Shown one piece after another: positions 8,396 through 18,523 of a stretch of 64,000 nucleotides of DNA. The DNA is from Burkholderia sp. NRF60-BP8 (GTDB taxonomy: Bacteria; Pseudomonadota; Gammaproteobacteria; Burkholderiales; Burkholderiaceae), in NCBI RefSeq assembly GCF_001522585.2, contig NZ_CP013373.1, forward strand, positions 744,001 through 808,000, written 5' to 3'. The notes beneath the pieces were generated by a model. The model did not search any database. It was not told the DNA's origin and saw only the letters and a list, made by a program, of their open reading frames with translations. Position 1 is the first letter of the stretch, and each line of letters begins with the position of its first letter. Made by a program: the position numbers and the translations under genes.

Positions 8396-10693
8396 TTATT
8401 GCTTCATGAACGGTAACCAAGGGCGTTCGCCGCGCGGACGGTGCGCCAAGGTAAAATCTTCTTTTTCCAACGTCAGGTTGGGGTTGTAGAAGCGGTCCGG
8501 CTTGGAATCCGTTTTCCATCGTGCCCGCATGTAGTTTTTTTCTCGTTCGAATCTCGCGCGGCTCTCCGCCGATGCTTGGTCACTACCCCGTGAATATGAT
8601 TCGTGATGGTACAGGACCGCATAAGGCGTCCATGTAACGTGGTATCCCGCCGCGCCTGCGCGTAAACAGAAATCAACGTCATTGAACGCGACGGTCAGAT
8701 CCTGTTCGTTGAAGCCGCCGAGTTCCCGGTAAACCGATCGTCGAACAACCAGGCAGGCGGCGGTAACCGCCGAGAAGTTCTGCGTTAGTACGGCGCGCCC
8801 CGCGTAGCCAGGGTGCGTTCCGGGATGCAGGCGATGCGCGTGACCCGCAAAGCCGCCGATACCAATGACTACACCCGCATGCTGAACAAAACCGTCGGAA
8901 TAGAGTAGTTTGGCCCCAACGACGCCGACTTCGGGTCGAAGTGCTTGGGATACCATTTCGTTCAACCAGTCAGGTGAGACGACCTCGACGTCATCGTTCA
9001 GCAAACCAATAATCTCGCCGTTTGCATGTTTTTCCGCAAAATTGTTGATAGCGGAATAGTTGAACGGCGCATCGTAGTTTATGACGCGAATTTTTTCGTG
9101 ATTCGAGATCTGCTTCAGGTAACTTATTGTTTCGGAGCATGTACTCTGATTGTTAACGACGACTATCTCGTAATTTTTATACTTGGTTTTGCGGAGGATG
9201 CTCTCGATGCATTGTTTCAGAATATTCCGGCCGTTACGTGTCGGAATCAGTATGCTGACCTGAGGCTGTCTTTCTGGAATCGGATAGATGACGCGGTAGG
9301 TTCCAACGATATGGCCATGCTCGACACGCACGCCCGGTTTGTCTGAGAGAAAGTCCTGTATGGCACGCAATGCGGCGTCATAGGCGTAGTGTTTGGCGTT
9401 TGGATTGGCCGCCGTCGATTCGTCATGAAGGCGCCAATGATAAAGGACATGTGGAATGTGTCGGATCTGAGCCGGTCGACTGGCGCGCACGCATCGCAGT
9501 GCCAGATCGTAATCTTGGCTGCCTTCATAACCAATGCGAAATCCCCCGATTTCACGAAGCAGAGAGGCTCGGTATACACCCAGATGTGAAATCATGTTGT
9601 GCGAAAGGAAAAGATCGGGGTTCCAGTCACTCTTGAAATACGGGTCGCTTCGATTGCCTGCGTTGTCAATCTTATCTTCATCAGAATAGATCACGTTTGC
9701 GTCGGGGAAGCGATTGATCTCCAGCGCAACATGGTAGAGTGCATGTTTCGGCAGAAGATCATCCTGGTCGAGAAGTGCAACGAAACTACCTTTAGCGATT
9801 GCCAGTGCACTATTCGATGCGGCTGATATGTGGCCGTTGACGTCCCTGAAATGTACCTTGATACGCGAATCTATTACAGGTAATGATGTCAGGAACGGTC
9901 GAACGTCGCTAGCGGTGGAGCAATCGTCTGCAATGCACAACTCCCAATTTGAATACAGTTGATCTCGTACCGAGTCGATTGCCTCTTTGAGATAACTTAA
10001 TGGAGGATTGAACGTTGGCATTACAATCGAAATTCGCGGTTTCTGCGAAAATTGTGCGATATGGGATCGAATCGCGGCTTCGTCTGCATTGCTCAATGCA
10101 GTGTAATTATCGATGAATGTCTGATAGGAAGGCGGTGCGGAATGAATCCTGAGTTTTGCACAGTCATCATAGGCGCCGAGGAGATCAAAGAAGATGCGTC
10201 TTGTCTTTAGCGAGTACTGCTTCGCTTGATTGGTTTTTCTAAACTTCCAGATGTCGCTCGCAACCCATTCGACCATCCTCGCGACACGCTCGATTTCAGT
10301 TATTGCGGTCATGACGATCGGCTGTTGGACGATCACACCCTTGCCTCGCATCGGTATCCAACGAAGTGCACGAACAGTTGGCGGAAGCTTAAATATGTGC
10401 TTGATGTTTCCGGGCCGAGTCGTGGGAACAACAATGCATTCTGCCTCGGAAAACCCTGAGCCGCTGTCGACATAAAGTTGTGCCTGAAGCTGTGCGCCAC
10501 GTCGAACCAAAGATGATTGCATATACACCCACCCACGAGGATATGTACCATCTATCGGAATTAGTTCGAACGTGGGGTCGGTACCAATAGATGTCCACGT
10601 ATTCGATCGAGTGTCGTCTATCGCCACGTCTTGTATGGGCGCCAGTTTGAATAAGAACGCGCGGCGAATAAACGGAATGGATTGGGCGGGCAT
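8396..10693 (-). CDS. Bifunctional capsule glycosyltransferase with two GT2 domains
   Basis: A 765-residue cytoplasmic protein. The first ~200 residues have no clear family. Residues about 210-420 form one GT-A/GT2 domain (ISIVMPTFNP, ALLDQDDLLP, IYSDEDK). Residues about 470-720 form a second (VSILIPTRNG, IGLLNDDVEVV, and FNDVDFCLRAGAAGY). Both carry intact DXD-like aspartates, so two transferase activities are likely, as in chondroitin- or rhamnan-type polymerases that alternate sugars. It is convergent with the rfbC remnant and follows the sulfotransferase gene after 284 bases. Start ATG 10693 lacks a strong Shine-Dalgarno. A+T content is higher than in the core genome. Sugars are unknown. 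Confidence 0.85.
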   Translation of the reverse strand: MPAQSIPFIRRAFLFKLAPIQDVAIDDTRSNTWTSIGTDPTFELIPIDGTYPRGWVYMQSSLVRRGAQLQAQLYVDSGSGFSEAECIVVPTTRPGNIKHIFKLPPTVRALRWIPMRGKGVIVQQPIVMTAITEIERVARMVEWVASDIWKFRKTNQAKQYSLKTRRIFFDLLGAYDDCAKLRIHSAPPSYQTFIDNYTALSNADEAAIRSHIAQFSQKPRISIVMPTFNPPLSYLKEAIDSVRDQLYSNWELCIADDCSTASDVRPFLTSLPVIDSRIKVHFRDVNGHISAASNSALAIAKGSFVALLDQDDLLPKHALYHVALEINRFPDANVIYSDEDKIDNAGNRSDPYFKSDWNPDLFLSHNMISHLGVYRASLLREIGGFRIGYEGSQDYDLALRCVRASRPAQIRHIPHVLYHWRLHDESTAANPNAKHYAYDAALRAIQDFLSDKPGVRVEHGHIVGTYRVIYPIPERQPQVSILIPTRNGRNILKQCIESILRKTKYKNYEIVVVNNQSTCSETISYLKQISNHEKIRVINYDAPFNYSAINNFAEKHANGEIIGLLNDDVEVVSPDWLNEMVSQALRPEVGVVGAKLLYSDGFVQHAGVVIGIGGFAGHAHRLHPGTHPGYAGRAVLTQNFSAVTAACLVVRRSVYRELGGFNEQDLTVAFNDVDFCLRAGAAGYHVTWTPYAVLYHHESYSRGSDQASAESRARFEREKNYMRARWKTDSKPDRFYNPNLTLEKEDFTLAHRPRGERPWLPFMKQ

Positions 10694-10977
10694 TTAACTT
10701 TGTCGGTAAGCAATGAAACGTATTTGGCTGCGATGAACGCCAGTCTAGCTGGAGCTCGTTACTTCTCCCGTTTGCTGCGCACGGGCTACTCATACAGACC
10801 AATGCTATCAAGCACGGGAAGCATGTCTACTGCATAGGCGCGGCGGGATGTTGTTGTTGGTCGAACAATATGCGCTGCAGTTTTGTCAATAGATATCGGC
10901 CCCAAGGGCACCGAGCGTTTGCCGGAGCGCGTTTCTTCCCACCGCGATGCATGTCGAAGCGTCGATGCCGTGCATGA

Positions 10978-12360
10978 TCACGACGCGATATTGTCCGATC
11001 CGCGAACGCCCGATGGGATGTTCTGCTTTGCAGCACACTCAGTATTAGCGAACTTGCTCGGCAATTTCTCGTTTCCCATCGATTCAATGGCTGATTCGGG
11101 TGACGTGCCGATAAGGGGGGTATTTTCCGTGAAGTCGACGGTTTCGTTGGGCGACAACATGAATGTTTGGTCCATGATGCTCGCGACATGAAATGAGGAA
11201 CCATGTGCGATTGATGTCGCGCTAGTGTTCACGGTGTCTGCCTCAAATGTTGCCCAGTTGGATGCGGTTGCGCCAGGGCTCAGGCTGGAGATGATGCGAT
11301 CCTGCTGCAGGATCCGTTCTTCGTAATTTAGGCACAACTGCCGAAGACGTGAGATCTCTTCAGCTTTGCTTCCGAGCATCGTACCGAGCGAGCTCAACTC
11401 CTTCTCGTAGTTGTCGATCAACGTTCGAAGTACAAGCGGATCTTCGGAGTAATAGTCCGATGCAGCCGTCCGCCGATTTCGGTGCGCAATGGTGGTCGTG
11501 CGTTGCTCGTGGCGACGCCAGTCGATATGACCGATCCCGAGCCCGTCAAGTTCGTCATAGATCGGCTGAAGTCGATCTGCCAAATAAACAAGAAATTCGT
11601 CAGGGATTCGAACCTCTGGAGACGAGTTGACCTTGTCGTTTGCATTATCGATCGCTGGGAATTGATGGTCGATTTCGAGGAAATCGCATACACTTGCCAG
11701 TGCTTCTCGGGGGTTTTTGCGAAAATCCTCAAAGTAGAAGATTCGGAGTTCGTGATCCGCTAGGAACCCTCGGAGATTTTTGATAATCTGATCGTAGCGC
11801 GCATGCTTCCAGAACCAATCTTGATCGAGTGTTTCTTGGAATCGCTGAAAGTACTCATGTGAGATCTCATGAGCGAGTCCGTTCCAGGCCAGCTCAAACT
11901 TATAGTGCGACCAAACTCGTTCGAGTGGGTCACGGAGCACGTAAACTGCCCGGATATTTTTCGCATTTGCTCGAACCAGTTGCCACCCGGCTTCATCGAG
12001 ACAACTGTTCAGATTCGAGAAGTCGGCACAATACTTGGCACTTCCAGCGTCCTGGTATAGCGACTGATACCATCGATCATCGATTTCATGCTGTGCGGCA
12101 TACCGCCCGTACCATTTGAATTCGGTGGCGTTGTCTTCTACGAAGTCGCCAGAATAACCGTTCTGTTGATCGAGATAAGAGGCGAGTGCACGGACACGGT
12201 TGTCTCGGGATTCGAAGTCGCAATGTTGCCTAACATGAGAGAAATAGTGTATTTCTTTCTGGGGCGGAAAATAAATGTCGGGATGATCTTTAAGTTGTGT
12301 ATAAAGCCACGACGTTGATGCTTTCATCGCGCCGACGCTCATGAAAAGATTTTCGATCAT
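10978..12360 (-). CDS. PAPS-dependent sulfotransferase, probably capsule-modifying
   Basis: A 460-residue sulfotransferase. Such enzymes move sulfate from 3'-phosphoadenylylsulfate (PAPS) to a hydroxyl. The 5'-phosphosulfate loop is GAMKASTSWLYTQL (residues 10-23, Lys13) and the 3'-phosphate site is VYVLRDPLERVWSHYK (residues 139-154, Arg143 and Ser151). Residues about 310-360 form a probable coiled coil, and a polar tail of about 100 residues follows; both go beyond the usual ~280-residue fold. Its ATG overlaps the stop of the upstream GT4 gene by 4 bases, so the two are co-transcribed. cysC at the other end of the locus could supply PAPS. Confidence 0.85.
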   Translation of the reverse strand: MIENLFMSVGAMKASTSWLYTQLKDHPDIYFPPQKEIHYFSHVRQHCDFESRDNRVRALASYLDQQNGYSGDFVEDNATEFKWYGRYAAQHEIDDRWYQSLYQDAGSAKYCADFSNLNSCLDEAGWQLVRANAKNIRAVYVLRDPLERVWSHYKFELAWNGLAHEISHEYFQRFQETLDQDWFWKHARYDQIIKNLRGFLADHELRIFYFEDFRKNPREALASVCDFLEIDHQFPAIDNANDKVNSSPEVRIPDEFLVYLADRLQPIYDELDGLGIGHIDWRRHEQRTTTIAHRNRRTAASDYYSEDPLVLRTLIDNYEKELSSLGTMLGSKAEEISRLRQLCLNYEERILQQDRIISSLSPGATASNWATFEADTVNTSATSIAHGSSFHVASIMDQTFMLSPNETVDFTENTPLIGTSPESAIESMGNEKLPSKFANTECAAKQNIPSGVRGSDNIAS

Positions 12361-13571
12361 TTTTGTTTTGTCAATTTATGATTGAACAGTTCGGCAAGCT
12401 GATTAATTTGCTGCGAGGAGTAGCGTATGTTTCCTGACGTGGATCGTTGTTTGTATTTTCCTGGATTTTGATCGATGATGTCCAGCGTTGACGAGATAGC
12501 ATCTGCTGTTGGATCTACGACAAAGCCGTTTTCTTCGGTGATTTCTTCTCCGATAGCACCGACATTCGATGCGACAACCCAACAGCCACAGGCAACTGCT
12601 TCCCGGGTAACCAACCCGAAGCTTTCAGGCCAGAGCGAAGGAGCGAACAGTACGTCGATACGCCCGTAAACATCTATGATTCGTTGTTGTGCGACGCGGC
12701 CAATAACGGTGACGGGCACGTCACCCCAAAGGGTTTTTTCGAAGAAGTTCTCCGGTTGTGAATGATCGACGACCAGTGCCTCGATATTGTTAGAGCGGCT
12801 TCGCATGACGGCGTCGCGAAATAAAAAGAATCCCTTGTGGGTGGCCATTCCACCAATATGCCCGCAGACGACGCGTTTGCTATATGCCGTGTCCTTTGCC
12901 TTCCAGTTAACAAAATCAGAAATTCCGTTACGATTTGTCAGGCAATTGGAGATACCGTTACCCTGGTAGAGTTTCGTATATGTTTCCGAGACACACAACA
13001 CCTCTTCGGCGTCGGCGAGCAGCGCCTTGAGGTAGTTGCGACGCTGAAGAGATTCCTCCCAGGTAATACCTTCCGGTAGCTGATACTTTGAGAATGGATC
13101 GGGATGTCCGTCGGAGTAAACATTTCCCTTCGTATCGGTTAGAAATTGATAGTCGGAAATCCACCACGCATCATGAGCCGTGACATAGTACGGAATACCC
13201 CGACTTCGTGCTGCTTCGACAATGCCCCCGCCGAGGCGTTGAATACAATGAAAATGGATTAGATCTGGCTTCTCGAATTCCAAAAATTTGTCGAAGATTT
13301 CCCCAATTTTCGGATCGGTTTCGTGCCAGTCCATGTTGACGCGCCACAGAATCGACGTCGAATAGACACGCACCCCATTGTGGACGTACGGGCGCAGCAT
13401 GTACGGTTTATGATTGTGCGCGTCGCTCGTGAATACGACCAGATCGAAATTCTCAGAATACCGTTCCGTCAGAAGTTGCACCTGATCGGCAACGACGCGC
13501 GTTGCTCCCCCGATTGCCTGAGGCGGGAAAAAGACATTGACAATGGCAATTTTCGGTCTGTTGTTACTCAT
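12357..13571 (-). CDS. Capsule glycosyltransferase, GT4 family
   Basis: A 404-residue GT-B glycosyltransferase of family GT4. The N-terminal glycine-rich acceptor motif is IAIVNVFFPPQAIGGATRVV (about 8-27). The C-terminal nucleotide-sugar site has LFAPSLWPESFGLVTREAVACG (about 312-333) with the E-x7-E pattern. It lies 17 bases after the 740-residue glycosyltransferase and overlaps the sulfotransferase by ATGA, which makes a tight capsule operon on the minus strand. It should be cytoplasmic and retaining; donor and linkage cannot be read from sequence. Confidence 0.87.
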   Translation of the reverse strand: MSNNRPKIAIVNVFFPPQAIGGATRVVADQVQLLTERYSENFDLVVFTSDAHNHKPYMLRPYVHNGVRVYSTSILWRVNMDWHETDPKIGEIFDKFLEFEKPDLIHFHCIQRLGGGIVEAARSRGIPYYVTAHDAWWISDYQFLTDTKGNVYSDGHPDPFSKYQLPEGITWEESLQRRNYLKALLADAEEVLCVSETYTKLYQGNGISNCLTNRNGISDFVNWKAKDTAYSKRVVCGHIGGMATHKGFFLFRDAVMRSRSNNIEALVVDHSQPENFFEKTLWGDVPVTVIGRVAQQRIIDVYGRIDVLFAPSLWPESFGLVTREAVACGCWVVASNVGAIGEEITEENGFVVDPTADAISSTLDIIDQNPGKYKQRSTSGNIRYSSQQINQLAELFNHKLTKQK

Positions 13572-13588
13572 GGCTTCGCGGCGTGTAA

Positions 13589-15811
13589 TTAGATTTCTGA
13601 ATGCTGGCGAACAGCAGAATCGATGAAGTTGACGATGTTTTCGGAAAGCGTTTCAGGCATGTACGTTGACTGAATATGCTTTTGCGCGGCGACGCCCATT
13701 TGTTTCCGGAGGGACGCATCAACCGTGAGTTTTTCGAGGTATTCATACCACTCCTCGGGGTTTGTCGCCAGGAAGCCAGTGACCCCATGGTCGATCGTGT
13801 CAACGTAGTTTTTCGTCTTACTCATGACGGAGGGGATGCCGAAATACGCGGCCTCCATCCACTTGATCTCGCTTTTGCAGTCGTTAATGACGTCGTCATG
13901 CAGAACGGCGAGATTGATGTCAACCGATGACAGAAAATTCAGGTAACTCTTTGGTTCAAGTACGGAGTGGAACTGGACGACCTGATGCCCGTGCTTCTTT
14001 AGGAACTGTGAAGGGAGCTTGAGATGGCCGATTGTGACGAGGCGCGCCTTCGGATAGTTCTGCAGCAGTTTGTTGATTGCCGGCAGTGCGATATCGATGA
14101 AGTCGCTATTGTGCGCTAGTGTTCCGCTGCCATAGAAGATATTAATATATCCCGACGAGTTTATGGCCGCTTTTGTTGACTTCAATATGATGTCATCTAG
14201 CGCATTGCGATGGAGAAATCCCGTCCGATATCTGACCAGTTCAGACAACTTGTCGAGTAACGGCTTGGTTGACGATATTGCGAAATCGCAAAGCGTCGCG
14301 GCTGCACGGAATACAGCGGTATCTTTGGTCAGGTTTGCATAGACTTGCAGCGATACTTGGCCCCCGAATGATTCGATAGGCGGCGGGCTGACCGGATCGA
14401 TAAGCAGATCGTCGATATCGTAGAACGTGATTTTCCCGAGTGCCCTGGTGCGCTCAATCGTGCGGATAGTTCGGATCGAGGCGGGTACCCTGTAGAAAAT
14501 TACGACGTCGTGGAAATTGACGAGCTCGTCACATTGGTCATGATCGCGATAATTGGCGGCGGTAGCCTGATATCCGGCAAGTTCCAGTTGTTCGACTTTC
14601 TGTTCGATCCGATACCGTAGGCATTGCGGCAGATCAAACGTCCCGATGATCAGGACACGGTTGCTGCGAATCGGGGTCGAGAGTTTGCGCTGTATGGAGT
14701 AGGCGGTGAAAAACCGGGCGTATGCATCAGCAACGAACTTCGTGGCAGCCTCTGACGTTTCGATAAGCGCGTTGCGCTCGTGGCTGATCGCAAGACAGTT
14801 GAACACCTGCTCCTGCGTATACCAGTAGTTGTACAGGACGTCGTCGAGCTTGTCGGAGAGAAGATCGAGATTGGATTGCGTTGCGGTCGCTGCAATCAGC
14901 ACTTCAACTGCTTTGTCAAATTGATGCACCTTGGACAGAGCATGTGCGAGATTCTGTGGCACCCATTCTGAGCGGGAGCCGAGCTTCAGCGCATGCTGGT
15001 AGTGAGCGACCGCTTGGTGCAACTCATGACGATTAACAGCAAGATTGCCGAGATGCTCGTGCGCAAGTGCTGTAGGCGCAAAATGAAGCGACAACTGATA
15101 CAACTCGTCCGCCCGTGAACGAGACTCGATGCGCTCTTGATGTAGGGCGAGCTGGAGGTAAAAGTTGGCGTTAGTTGCGGCATCGTCGGAAATCGACAAT
15201 TTGCGTACCGGAATCTGAGTGGCGATTTCCTTGAGTGCTGTAAAGAAATTCGGGAAATGCTCGTCCGGATTCAGTCGGTGAATTTCGTCAAGAGTCAATT
15301 GCGAGGGCAGCACGCGGCGCGTGACGCCTAGCGACGAGAGAAAGTCGTCGAGTGACGGAAATCGGCCGTCTTGACGTCCCTGCTGGAGCCAGTGCTGGAT
15401 CGCCTCCTCTCTGCTCTTCAGGTGAGCTAGGTCCGGGTAGGCATCGACATAGAATTGCCAGTCGAACCGGAATGGTCGGCCGTGCGCAGCCCCGGTTTTC
15501 AGATAGTGATAAGTCGCGTGATAGCTGCTTGGCAACGAGGTCTTGATGTCTGGATTGAGTGCGACATAGGTCTCCGGTGCAAAGTCCTCGGGCAAGTTGG
15601 CGGGGTCGAGGTGTTCCTTCTGAAGTAGCGCATTCAGATTAGGATGACGGCCTTCTTCTGGCCCTTCCTTGCGCCAATGCATAACCAGTCGTGCATCACT
15701 CAGCGACGCCAGATCGTTGTACCAGCAGCGATAGAACGAGAGGTCGAGTTCGGCCGGAGTAGTGTCGCGGCCCGATGCATTTCTGCGAGATCTGAGAAAG
15801 ATTTTTTTCAT
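13589..15811 (-). CDS. Multidomain capsule glycosyltransferase: N-terminal repeats, TPR, GT-B domain
   Basis: A 740-residue protein with three parts. Residues about 20-155 hold three copies of a motif of the form D-x-x-F/W-Y...YPDL...A..HW...G...GR (for example FDWQFYVDAYPDLAHLK and AIQHWLQQGRQDGRFPS), often found ahead of polysaccharide glycosyltransferases. Residues about 210-320 resemble tetratricopeptide repeats (EHLGNLAVNRHELHQAVAHYQHAL). Residues about 390-735 form a GT4-like domain ending in IKWMEAAYFGIPSVMS and GVTGFLATNPEEWYEYLEKL. It is the first glycosyltransferase downstream of wzt. The modular build suggests a scaffold for other capsule proteins; activity is inferred. Confidence 0.8.
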   Translation of the reverse strand: MKKIFLRSRRNASGRDTTPAELDLSFYRCWYNDLASLSDARLVMHWRKEGPEEGRHPNLNALLQKEHLDPANLPEDFAPETYVALNPDIKTSLPSSYHATYHYLKTGAAHGRPFRFDWQFYVDAYPDLAHLKSREEAIQHWLQQGRQDGRFPSLDDFLSSLGVTRRVLPSQLTLDEIHRLNPDEHFPNFFTALKEIATQIPVRKLSISDDAATNANFYLQLALHQERIESRSRADELYQLSLHFAPTALAHEHLGNLAVNRHELHQAVAHYQHALKLGSRSEWVPQNLAHALSKVHQFDKAVEVLIAATATQSNLDLLSDKLDDVLYNYWYTQEQVFNCLAISHERNALIETSEAATKFVADAYARFFTAYSIQRKLSTPIRSNRVLIIGTFDLPQCLRYRIEQKVEQLELAGYQATAANYRDHDQCDELVNFHDVVIFYRVPASIRTIRTIERTRALGKITFYDIDDLLIDPVSPPPIESFGGQVSLQVYANLTKDTAVFRAAATLCDFAISSTKPLLDKLSELVRYRTGFLHRNALDDIILKSTKAAINSSGYINIFYGSGTLAHNSDFIDIALPAINKLLQNYPKARLVTIGHLKLPSQFLKKHGHQVVQFHSVLEPKSYLNFLSSVDINLAVLHDDVINDCKSEIKWMEAAYFGIPSVMSKTKNYVDTIDHGVTGFLATNPEEWYEYLEKLTVDASLRKQMGVAAQKHIQSTYMPETLSENIVNFIDSAVRQHSEI

Positions 15812-15922
15812 TGCCGGCCAAATTTAAATCGATGTTCAGGTTTTCGTGGCAGTAAAGTGCGGTGAATATCGATCGATCGTGAATGCAATTGGTGTTTGTG
15901 GATTAAGAAAAACTCTAGAAAA

Positions 15923-16579
15923 TCAAACGTTAGATTCGTTGTGGTAGAAATCGAGCGCATTGTCGACCGTGTCGAAGTTGTGCAGCTTTCCGGACACGAG
16001 GACGGCAGCGCGATCACAGTGTTCGCGCATATATCCGGCGTCGTGAGAAACTATAATCATGGCGCGGTCCTTTCTTTTCTCGAACAATTCGTGATGGCAC
16101 TTCGCATGAAAGCGTGCATCTCCAACTGCCACAATCTCGTCAATCAGGAAGCAGTCGAAATCGACGGCTAGAGAAATTGCGAACGCGAGTCGCGCTCGCA
16201 TCCCGGATGAGTATTTTTTGACCGGCTCCCGTAGGTACACTCCAAGTTCGGAAAAGTCATCGACATACGGTGCAACCTTAGCGAAATCCACCCCGTAGAT
16301 ACGGCAAATGAAGCGAAGGTTGTCGTATCCGGTGAGGCTGCCCTGAAATGCCCCGCCGAACGCGAGTGGCCATGAAATGGTCATATTCCGCTCAATGTTG
16401 CCGGAGGTCGGGAATTCGGCACCGCTGATCATCCGGATGAGCGTCGATTTGCCTGCGCCATTGCGGCCGAGGATGCCGATTTTTTCCCCTTTCTGCACAT
16501 TGAGGTTGATCTTGTCGAGGACGACGCGTGGACCTTGGCGGGTGTGATAAACCTTTGTGACGGCTTTGATTGCGATCAT
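15923..16579 (-). CDS. wzt: Capsule ABC transporter ATPase (Wzt/KpsT)
   Basis: A 218-residue ATPase that powers export of the finished polymer through Wzm. Walker A is GRNGAGKST (residues 38-46, Lys44), the ABC signature is [10 protein letters not shown], and Walker B is [14 protein letters not shown]. The protein ends shortly after the nucleotide-binding domain, as in KpsT, and lacks the C-terminal carbohydrate-binding domain of O-antigen Wzt; so it should not check the polymer's non-reducing end. Its ATG overlaps the wzm stop by 4 bases. Confidence 0.94.
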   Translation of the reverse strand: MIAIKAVTKVYHTRQGPRVVLDKINLNVQKGEKIGILGRNGAGKSTLIRMISGAEFPTSGNIERNMTISWPLAFGGAFQGSLTGYDNLRFICRIYGVDFAKVAPYVDDFSELGVYLREPVKKYSSGMRARLAFAISLAVDFDCFLIDEIVAVGDARFHAKCHHELFEKRKDRAMIIVSHDAGYMREHCDRAAVLVSGKLHNFDTVDNALDFYHNESNV

Positions 16580-17382
16580 TCTGGCTCCACGCGTTTGCTG
16601 ACGTCTCTGACCAGCATCATCCCGACCAACGTTAATACCGAATTGGCGGCAATAAAGTAGAGCAGGTTTTCGTGCGTGCGGACAATGTTCCCGAAGTACC
16701 CGTGCCGAATCATTTCAGCACCATGAACCATCGGTAACACGAGAATGTATGGATGTACCGCCTTCGGTAGCCAGTCGACCATGAACACGGCACCCGAGAA
16801 CGGAAAGAGGAGGTACGTGGCGGTGTGCCAGACGCGCTCAAACACCTCCGAGCGCTCGGAGGCGGCGCCGATCGTCAGGCCAATGGCGAATGCGAACCAG
16901 CATTGCATCAGCCAGCCGATCGTCATCGTAAGCAGATCGGCAGGAAGCGAAGCCAAGCCAAGCGCGGTAAATATAAGGATAAGGAGCGACAGGGATGCGG
17001 TGGCGCCAGCCGTTTCGAGTATCAAGCGTGATAGGAAGACGTCGAGTACCCGGACATTGCGGTGATACAGCAAGCTCAGGTTCGGCTCGATTGCCTTCGA
17101 ACAGCGGTTGCCCGAGTTTCGCCAGACGAGCAGTGACGAGTAACCAGTCACGGCGAAGCCGGCAATAGGCAAATTCGATCCATGGGTGAAGTGACCGAGA
17201 GACCAAACGATCGTTACCCCCGACGTGAACATCATCGGCTCAAGAAAGAGCCACAGAAAGCCGAAATTGTGGCGTCCATACCGCGTGATAATCTCGCGCA
17301 TTATTAGCGCGAAAATGACCTGGCGCTGGATCTCGAACGAGCGCCAGAGAGAAGGCTTGATGGTCGTTGTCGTGTCAGTCAC
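16576..17382 (-). CDS. wzm: Capsule ABC transporter permease (Wzm/KpsM)
   Basis: A 268-residue inner-membrane permease with about six hydrophobic segments and the KpsM-like start [37 protein letters not shown]. It exports lipid-linked capsule across the inner membrane with Wzt. The start is a GTG at 17382, overlapping the wcbD stop by 8 bases, and the stop overlaps wzt. So wcbD-wzm-wzt is one translationally coupled unit. Confidence 0.93.
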   Translation of the reverse strand: MTDTTTTIKPSLWRSFEIQRQVIFALIMREIITRYGRHNFGFLWLFLEPMMFTSGVTIVWSLGHFTHGSNLPIAGFAVTGYSSLLVWRNSGNRCSKAIEPNLSLLYHRNVRVLDVFLSRLILETAGATASLSLLILIFTALGLASLPADLLTMTIGWLMQCWFAFAIGLTIGAASERSEVFERVWHTATYLLFPFSGAVFMVDWLPKAVHPYILVLPMVHGAEMIRHGYFGNIVRTHENLLYFIAANSVLTLVGMMLVRDVSKRVEPE

Positions 17383-18523
17383 GATGCTCTCGAATGCCGG
17401 CGATCAGGATCGTTAGAACACCCCAGGCAATAATACCGAGGATCAAGGTCGCAAGAATACTCCGCAGGCGACGCGGTTCGAGTGCCATATCCGGCTTGGA
17501 CGGTTGCACGACACGCTCGAGATAAAGTTGCTTGCGCATTGCGTCGTTCCGGGCTTGCTCGAGCGAAGCGAGTGCGACCGCGAGTTGCTTATCGGCGAAA
17601 TCTCGCTCGAGGGAGAGGCGTTCATACTCGGCGGCCTTGTTGGCAAGCGAACGGTCACCGCCAGTAACTTGACTGCTTCTTTTGGCAATCTCGTCGCGCA
17701 GCGAGCTGATCCGGCTCTCTAGGATCGGGATTTGTGGATTGTCGCGCGACGCTTGTCTGACCTGGTTGAGTGTGACCGTAGCCGCGGCCATTTCATCCTG
17801 AAGATTGGCGACCTGCTGAAGCTGCAGGGCCGACTGCCGTTCCGGGTCGATTACGCCCTTCTTGTTCCGGTAATCCGAAAGATTAAGTGCTGCGGTTCTA
17901 GCGCGTTGTTCGGCCGTCTCCACTTCGCGCGATGCAAACTTGATCATGTCTTCGCGTGCGCGGTTGTTGAGCTGGTTGACCAGACCCTCGCTTATCTCGA
18001 TGAGGTTTTCGTTCGCAGCGTATGCTTGCTCCGGCGTGAACGCACGCGTGGTGAGGGTCGTGATCGAAGATGCCGAGTCGAGCTGGACCGTTATCTTGTT
18101 CTGGTAGTAGCGGTAAAGCGCTTCAAAGCTCTTGTCGAACGAAAAGCCGCCAAACCGGCTGAATATGTCGACTGCCGGTGCCGAGTAACCGCCGACGAGG
18201 TCAATTTTTTCGTTTAAGCGCTTCAGCGCGTCGCGCGACAAGATGTAGTCCTCGACCGTATAGCTGTCGTCCTGTGAGCGAGACAGCCCGGTGTTGGTAA
18301 GCAATGCGCCGAGAGTGCTTTGAGATTGGCGTTCGGGGCTCCGCACCACGAAGCGGGATTCTGAGATGTAGACGTCGGATGCGATCAGACCATAGTACGT
18401 CGTGGCAATAACTGTCGGAATGACCACCGTACAAATGAAGAGCGGGCTGGCGCGACGAAGCTTGTTCGTTACTTTGTGCACCAGCGACTCTCGGCGCGCT
18501 GCGGAAGAAGCGGTAACTTCCAT
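17375..18523 (-). CDS. wcbD: Capsule export inner-membrane/periplasmic protein (KpsE/WcbD, PCP-3 family)
   Basis: A 382-residue polysaccharide co-polymerase type 3 protein, the bridge between Wzm/Wzt and the outer-membrane WcbC. The ATG at 18523 gives a short cytoplasmic tail, then a membrane segment (about residues 30-52, PLFICTVVIPTVIATTYYGLIA). After it come the conserved SDVYISESRFVVRSP, a long helical periplasmic part (about 180-330) and a second membrane segment at the C-terminus (SILATLILGIIAWGVLTILIAG). The frame is open to 18658 but the added residues are atypical. Length matches KpsE (about 380). Confidence 0.9.
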   Translation of the reverse strand: MEVTASSAARRESLVHKVTNKLRRASPLFICTVVIPTVIATTYYGLIASDVYISESRFVVRSPERQSQSTLGALLTNTGLSRSQDDSYTVEDYILSRDALKRLNEKIDLVGGYSAPAVDIFSRFGGFSFDKSFEALYRYYQNKITVQLDSASSITTLTTRAFTPEQAYAANENLIEISEGLVNQLNNRAREDMIKFASREVETAEQRARTAALNLSDYRNKKGVIDPERQSALQLQQVANLQDEMAAATVTLNQVRQASRDNPQIPILESRISSLRDEIAKRSSQVTGGDRSLANKAAEYERLSLERDFADKQLAVALASLEQARNDAMRKQLYLERVVQPSKPDMALEPRRLRSILATLILGIIAWGVLTILIAGIREHRD

